Shown: positions 6,616 to 10,130 of the stretch, piece after piece
Position numbering within the stretch: position 1 is the stretch's first letter
Layout of the letters: each line of letters starts with the position of its first letter
Assembly (NCBI GenBank): GCA_017390225.1
Contig: JAFPCL010000024.1
Coordinates: forward strand, 1 to 10,130
Origin: Clostridia bacterium
GTDB taxonomy: Bacteria > Bacillota > Clostridia > CAKSNL01 > HGM11501
Direction of reading: 5' to 3'
Length of the DNA stretch: 10,130 nt
Made by a program: the position numbers and the translations under genes
The notes under the pieces: generated by a model
Told to the model about the DNA's origin: nothing
What the model saw: the letters and a program-made list of their open reading frames with translations, nothing else
The model's database searches: none

Positions 6616-8652
6616 ATGGAATTGCAAATTCATCAGTTTTTGCCCCCCGTGCAAAAACTTGATCTGGGCGATATTTACGTTCCGCAAGGCGTGCGCTTTT
6701 TGAAGTTCAGATGCAGAAATCGGCATATGGCAACACTGTTCAACTTGCTGATCGACGATGAACCCGTAGCCAGAATTGCCGTTAACGAAACATCTCATTT
6801 GGGGCAAGAGGAAACCCAATACGGCTATGTTCCCGAAATTCCCGAAGGTATGCATAAAATCTCTGTGGTTGCAGATCATGATTTTGTGTTTATGGCAACC
6901 ATGTCCTTTACGGCAGAAGATCCGATGAACAGCGAAAAAGAGCCTTCTTATCCTCCGGTTCGAAATACCAACACGGACCTTATGACAGCAACGGACATGT
7001 TGGGCAGAAAAATGCCCGATGCCGATGAAGTCGGTCCGGTAAAGCAAAAGAAAGAAGTTGCTCTGTTCTACTGGACATGGAGAGATAATTTTGCCCATTT
7101 AAAGCCCAGAAACTTAACAGAGATTTTGAAAAAATATCCGGAAGCGGAATTTAATATTAATCATCCTATCTGGACAAATGCCGACCACGTGCACTGGTCT
7201 GAACCGATGTACGGCTTCTATCGCAATATGGATCGTTATGTCATCCGTAAGCACGCTATCATGCTTGCAGATGCCGGTGTAGATGTTATCATGATGGACT
7301 GCACCAACGGCTCCTTTCTTTGGATGGATAGTCTCACTGCCGTGCTGGAGGGCTTCCAAGAAGCCAAAGCCGATGGTATCAATGTGCCGAAATTTTCATT
7401 GATTATGAACTTCGGTCCCATCCCGCATTCTGTGCACTCTATCCGTGCTGCTTATCAGCATATTTATAAACCCGGTCGCTTCAAAGATTTGTGGTATATG
7501 TGGGAAGGCAAGCCCCTTCTTTTGGCATATCCCCAAGCAATCAATGATGTCGGTATCAGCGACTACGATACACAGCAGATTAAAGAAACCAAAGAATTCT
7601 TTACTTTCCGTTATCCCCAACCCGGCTACGATTGCGGCATTCATCCCGATTATCCGTTGCAGTGGGGCTGGTTGGAAAATGCACCCCAGCACGAATATGT
7701 TAAGCGCGAAGACGGCACTTGCGAAATGATGACCGTCGGCGTTGCACAGAACCGCAACTTTGAGCGGAACTGTACCTTCTTTAATGATAAGGATACCTTC
7801 GGCAGAAGCTTTACGTTCAAAGATAAGCATGCAAAGGTGACAGAGGATTCCTATCTGTATGGATACAATTTCCAGGAACAGTGGGACAATGTGTTGGCAA
7901 GCAAGCCCGATTTGGTATTCATCACCGGCTGGAATGAATGGACGATGGGCAAAAGCCGCGATTCCCACTGGATTCGTGATCCCAAGAGCACGCAAATTGG
8001 CTTTGTCGATCAGTATGATAGAGAACATTCCCGTGATATCGAGCCGGATAAAGACGGCTATTTGGATACCTATTATTTGCAGATGGTTTCCAACATCCGT
8101 CGTTTCAAGGGTTTAGAAAAATGCGCCGATCCTATCCAGAGCAAAACGATTGCTTCTCTGGAAGATTGGAACGAGATTAAGAGAGAGTATGTGTCACACC
8201 GCGGCAGTGCACCGCACCGTGCATGCAAGGGTATGGGCGAATACTACTATGAAAACAGAACCGGCAGAAACAACATTATTGCCGCCAAAGTCACCTATGA
8301 TGCGGATTACGTATATTTCTATGCCGAAACCGCAAAGCCCTTTGTCGGCGTGGGAAGCCAAAACTTCATGACACTGCTCATCGACACCGATAGAAATACC
8401 AAGACCGGCTGGAACGGCTACGATATTTTTGTGAAAAACGGTGTGCTTCTGTGCGGCGGTAAGGAAATTGCCCTGCATCAGGAAATCGGCGAAAACAAAT
8501 TGTATGTTGCTATCCCCAGAGTATATATCCCCAGCCTCAACTTCGAATTTAAGTGGACGGACAACGTGCCGGAAATTGACATCATGAAATACTATCAAGA
8601 TGGCGACACGGCGCCCAACGGACGTTTCAACTTTGTGTTTAAAGCAGAATGA
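6616..8652 (+). CDS. GH99/GH71/WbsX-like TIM-barrel protein with C-terminal CBM9/DOMON-like domain
   Basis: Protein of 678 residues that probably binds or acts on glycans. Three parts are visible. Residues 1-105 look like a beta-sandwich accessory domain. Residues 147-500 look like a TIM barrel, with ALFYWTW on the first strand, GVDVIMMDCTNG at 221-232, a WGW at 350-352 and TGWNEWTMGK at 437-446. Residues 510-678 resemble a CBM9/DOMON-type domain (DADYVYFYAETA at 563-574, LLIDTDRNTKTGWNGYD at 587-603). WNEWxxG resembles the WNEWAEG motif of WbsX and the EWxEG motif of GH99. There the two catalytic glutamates are three residues apart. Here the first is E441 and the second position is M444, so GH99 chemistry is doubtful. 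No signal peptide or membrane segment is seen. It follows the surface protein gene by 21 nt and its stop overlaps rnhA, so co-transcription is likely. Substrate unknown. Confidence 0.8.
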   Translation: MELQIHQFLPPVQKLDLGDIYVPQGVRFLKFRCRNRHMATLFNLLIDDEPVARIAVNETSHLGQEETQYGYVPEIPEGMHKISVVADHDFVFMATMSFTAEDPMNSEKEPSYPPVRNTNTDLMTATDMLGRKMPDADEVGPVKQKKEVALFYWTWRDNFAHLKPRNLTEILKKYPEAEFNINHPIWTNADHVHWSEPMYGFYRNMDRYVIRKHAIMLADAGVDVIMMDCTNGSFLWMDSLTAVLEGFQEAKADGINVPKFSLIMNFGPIPHSVHSIRAAYQHIYKPGRFKDLWYMWEGKPLLLAYPQAINDVGISDYDTQQIKETKEFFTFRYPQPGYDCGIHPDYPLQWGWLENAPQHEYVKREDGTCEMMTVGVAQNRNFERNCTFFNDKDTFGRSFTFKDKHAKVTEDSYLYGYNFQEQWDNVLASKPDLVFITGWNEWTMGKSRDSHWIRDPKSTQIGFVDQYDREHSRDIEPDKDGYLDTYYLQMVSNIRRFKGLEKCADPIQSKTIASLEDWNEIKREYVSHRGSAPHRACKGMGEYYYENRTGRNNIIAAKVTYDADYVYFYAETAKPFVGVGSQNFMTLLIDTDRNTKTGWNGYDIFVKNGVLLCGGKEIALHQEIGENKLYVAIPRVYIPSLNFEFKWTDNVPEIDIMKYYQDGDTAPNGRFNFVFKAE

Positions 8653-9089
8653 AACAAGTAGAACTTTTTACCGATGGCTCCTGTAGCGGCAATCCCGGCC
8701 CCGGTGGATATGGTGCGATTTTGCGTTATAACGGAAGAGAAAAAGAGCTCTCCGGCGGCGACAGCAACACCACCAACAACCGTATGGAGCTGACAGCGGT
8801 GATTGTCGGGCTTTCGGCGCTTAAAGAGCCGTGCCTCGTCACCCTCACGACGGATTCTCAATACGTAGTGAATGCCTTGACCAAAGGCTGGCTTGAAAGC
8901 TGGAAACAAAGAGGTTATGTCAAGGCAGACAAAAAACCGGTGCTCAATCGCGATTTGTGGGAACAGCTGGATGCGCTTCTTCAAATTCACGAAGTCGCCT
9001 GTGTATGGGTACGCGGGCACGAAGGGCATCCCGAAAACGAACGATGTGACCGATTGGCAGTCAGTGAAACGGAAAAACATAAAGGTTAG
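8649..9089 (+). CDS. rnhA: Ribonuclease HI
   Basis: Cytoplasmic endonuclease of 146 residues that cuts the RNA strand of RNA-DNA hybrids, removing R-loops and primers. All active-site residues are present: D9 in LFTDGSCSGNPGPGG, E47 in NNRMELTA, D69 in TTDSQYV, H124 in VRGHEGHPENERCD and D134. The basic 'handle' of the E. coli type is intact (KGWLESWKQRGYVKADKKPV, about 79-98). E. coli RNase HI has 155 residues; the difference is a shorter tail. The ATG overlaps the TGA of the upstream gene (ATGA), and no Shine-Dalgarno precedes it, so translation probably depends on coupling to the GH-like gene. A terminator follows the stop by 3 nt. A housekeeping nuclease ending a surface-protein transcript is unusual company. 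Confidence 0.97.
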   Translation: MKQVELFTDGSCSGNPGPGGYGAILRYNGREKELSGGDSNTTNNRMELTAVIVGLSALKEPCLVTLTTDSQYVVNALTKGWLESWKQRGYVKADKKPVLNRDLWEQLDALLQIHEVACVWVRGHEGHPENERCDRLAVSETEKHKG

Positions 9090-9092
9090 ACA

Positions 9093-9126
9093 GTAGAGGT
9101 TGTCCTTGTGGCAACCTCTGCTTTTT
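9093..9126 (+). terminator. Rho-independent terminator after rnhA
   Basis: GTAGAGGTTG (9093-9102) pairs with CAACCTCTGC (9112-9121) in a 10-bp stem with one U-G pair and a 9-nt loop, followed directly by TTTTT (9122-9126). It closes the surface protein / GH-like / rnhA transcript. The stem is GC-moderate and the T-run short, so some readthrough is possible. Confidence 0.88.
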
Positions 9127-9141
9127 ATGCAAATTTTTTGC

Positions 9142-9179
9142 AACAAAATAAAAAATACTTGACAAAACGAACAAAATAA
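9142..9179 (+). repeat. Pair of 10-nt direct repeats flanking the -35 box
   Basis: AACAAAATAA occurs at 9142-9151 and again at 9170-9179, 28 nt apart start to start. A partial copy (ACAAAA) lies between them at 9162-9167, overlapping the -35. One copy is upstream of the -35 and the other sits in the spacer just before the -10. It could be an operator pair, or only A-rich composition. Confidence 0.35.
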
Positions 9180-9187
9180 GCTATAAT
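9159..9187 (+). promoter_or_regulatory. Perfect-consensus sigma-A promoter for the lectin-like gene
   Basis: TTGACA (9159-9164), a 17-nt spacer and TATAAT (9182-9187): both hexamers and the spacing match the consensus exactly. A-tracts and T-tracts upstream (9131-9157) resemble an UP element. Transcription would start near 9194 and give a leader of about 35 nt. Strong expression is expected unless a repressor acts on it. Confidence 0.9.
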
Positions 9188-9214
9188 ATGAATCTGTTAT
9201 TGTTCAATTTTATT

Positions 9215-9223
9215 AAGGCGGTG
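9215..9223 (+). promoter_or_regulatory. Shine-Dalgarno site of the lectin-like gene
   Basis: AAGGCGGTG differs by one base from AAGGAGGTG. Its GG end at 9221 lies 7 nt before ATG-9229, which fixes that start. Confidence 0.8.
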
Positions 9224-9228
9224 TAAAA

Positions 9229-10130
9229 ATGAAGAAAATTTTATCCATTTTCCTTTGTTTTGCATTCCTCTGCTCCATGCTTCCCGCGGCGGCTATGCCC
9301 CACGACAGAGAAGCTTATGATCCGGAAGCAGAGGCATGGTCCATTGCACAGTCGCAAGCGGCAATGGCAGCAGAAGCAGAGGAAGAAAACGATCGTGCTT
9401 TGATGGTTTCTGCAGATACGCCCACAGGTAAGTACTGCGTAGACTTTCCGAGTGCGGTAAACGGAAAAAGCTTCAGCTCTTCCGTTAAAATCAGAGGTTG
9501 GATTCTCGATAAAAATGATGTTGTTGAAGTTACATATCAAATCGACGGACGCGACAGAATTTATCAGGGTACCCAGGAAGCTCGTACAGACGTTGCAGCT
9601 GCATTTCCCGGATATCCCACCGGCAAAGAAGGCTTCTCCGATGAGATTGATATCCGTGATTATGCCCCCGGCTCCCATACGCTCAAAATTACTTATACGA
9701 CGGGCGATGGAACGGTTTACACAATTTCGACAGACTTTTCCGTTTCCGGACAACCGTTACCGGTATATAATTTCAACCTGAATGGTCATGAATATTATGT
9801 TTATGACGGTGGCTTTACATACAGTCAGGCAAAATCCTGGGCTGAAGGTCAGAAAATGCGTTTGGCAACTGTATTCAATAAAGAGCATGCAAAAGCTTTA
9901 GCGGATGCCGCATCTCGCGGTGAACGTAGCTACTATTGGGTCGGTGCCGAAAAGACAAACAATCAGCTGACCTGGAGCTTCAACAGTGTTGCTGTATCCG
10001 ATCAAATGGGCGATATCACAGGAAACTATGCTCTTTTGGATGCAAAAAAAGCAACCCTTAAGGCAGCTTCTGCCGCAGATGAAGGCTTTGATGTAGGTTT
10101 TATTTGCGAACGTATCGACATAGAGCCTGC
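9229..10130 (+). CDS. Secreted Ig-like plus C-type-lectin-like protein (partial, runs off the window)
   Basis: The frame is open to the window end; 300 codons are visible. Residues 1-22 form a signal peptide (MKKILSIFLCFAFL..., likely cut after PAAA). An acidic Ala/Glu-rich linker follows (23-62). Residues about 68-173 form an Ig-like module: SSVKIRGWILDKNDVVEVTY, then ARTDVAAAFPGYP (118-130) and APGSHTLKITY. The phrase 'R-x-D-V-x-x-x-F-P-G-Y-P' recurs in beta-sandwich modules of clostridial and bacillar secreted hydrolases. Residues about 180-294 look like a C-type-lectin fold: FTYSQAKSWAEGQKMRLATV, YYWVGAEKT (235-243), LTWSFN (247-252) and a closing FICE (291-294). Only one cysteine (C292) lies in this domain, so the classical disulfides are absent, and no EPN or WND calcium motif is seen. 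A protein-binding or glycan-binding role at the surface is likely; later domains are outside the window. Confidence 0.85.
   Translation, partial: MKKILSIFLCFAFLCSMLPAAAMPHDREAYDPEAEAWSIAQSQAAMAAEAEEENDRALMVSADTPTGKYCVDFPSAVNGKSFSSSVKIRGWILDKNDVVEVTYQIDGRDRIYQGTQEARTDVAAAFPGYPTGKEGFSDEIDIRDYAPGSHTLKITYTTGDGTVYTISTDFSVSGQPLPVYNFNLNGHEYYVYDGGFTYSQAKSWAEGQKMRLATVFNKEHAKALADAASRGERSYYWVGAEKTNNQLTWSFNSVAVSDQMGDITGNYALLDAKKATLKAASAADEGFDVGFICERIDIEP

Noticed and set aside
6454..7098. Minus-strand ORF of 214 codons across the surface protein / GH-like junction
   Set aside because: It is Cys/His-rich and random-looking and overlaps two supported genes and their ribosome binding site.
7396..8028. Minus-strand ORF of 210 codons within the GH-like gene
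   Set aside because: It is a mirror of the GH-like reading frame and has no domain signature.
6616..8652. Dockerin domain on the GH-like protein to dock on the cohesin-like module
   Set aside because: No duplicated calcium-binding loop (DxNxDGxxxxxD type) is present; the C-terminus reads as a CBM9/DOMON-like sandwich.
8595..9146. Minus-strand ORF of 183 codons across rnhA
   Set aside because: It covers the complete rnhA gene and its terminator; the plus-strand frame has all catalytic residues.

Overview
The window reads as a chromosomal segment of an anaerobic low-to-mid GC Firmicute, most likely an uncultured member of the Clostridia. The support is strong Shine-Dalgarno sites, a TTG start, textbook sigma-A promoters, a SpoVB-type flippase and a large SLH-domain surface protein. 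The species cannot be named from the sequence. All five genes lie on the plus strand and the coding density is about 97%.

Layout: (1) 37-1422, a SpoVB/MOP-family polysaccharide flippase, whose upstream edge is at the window border. (2) A strong extended -10 promoter (1419-1447) whose -35 box overlaps the flippase stop codon. It drives an apparent three-gene unit. (3) 1495-6591, the dominant gene: a 1699-residue exported surface protein with a signal peptide, three SLH wall-binding repeats, a Gly7 linker, a long uncharacterised beta-rich body, six tandem Ig-like (Big) repeats and a C-terminal cohesin-like module. (4) 6616-8652, a 678-residue protein with a GH99/GH71/WbsX-like TIM barrel, an N-terminal beta domain and a C-terminal CBM9/DOMON-like domain. 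It has no signal peptide and appears to lack one of the two GH99-type glutamates. (5) 8649-9089, rnhA (ribonuclease HI), overlapping the previous stop by 4 nt and followed by a rho-independent terminator (9093-9126). (6) A perfect TTGACA-17-TATAAT promoter (9159-9187), then a secreted Ig-like plus C-type-lectin-like protein that runs off the right end.

Taken together, the region is devoted to the cell envelope: a polymer flippase, a wall-anchored surface layer or adhesin protein, a carbohydrate-active or carbohydrate-binding protein, and a secreted lectin-like protein. RNase HI appears to ride in the same transcript. The most unusual points are the SLH / Ig / cohesin-like architecture, which recalls an anchoring scaffoldin, and the leaderless GH-like protein translated just downstream of it. 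I see no tRNA, rRNA, CRISPR array, IS element or phage gene. No intergenic stretch exceeds about 140 bases.
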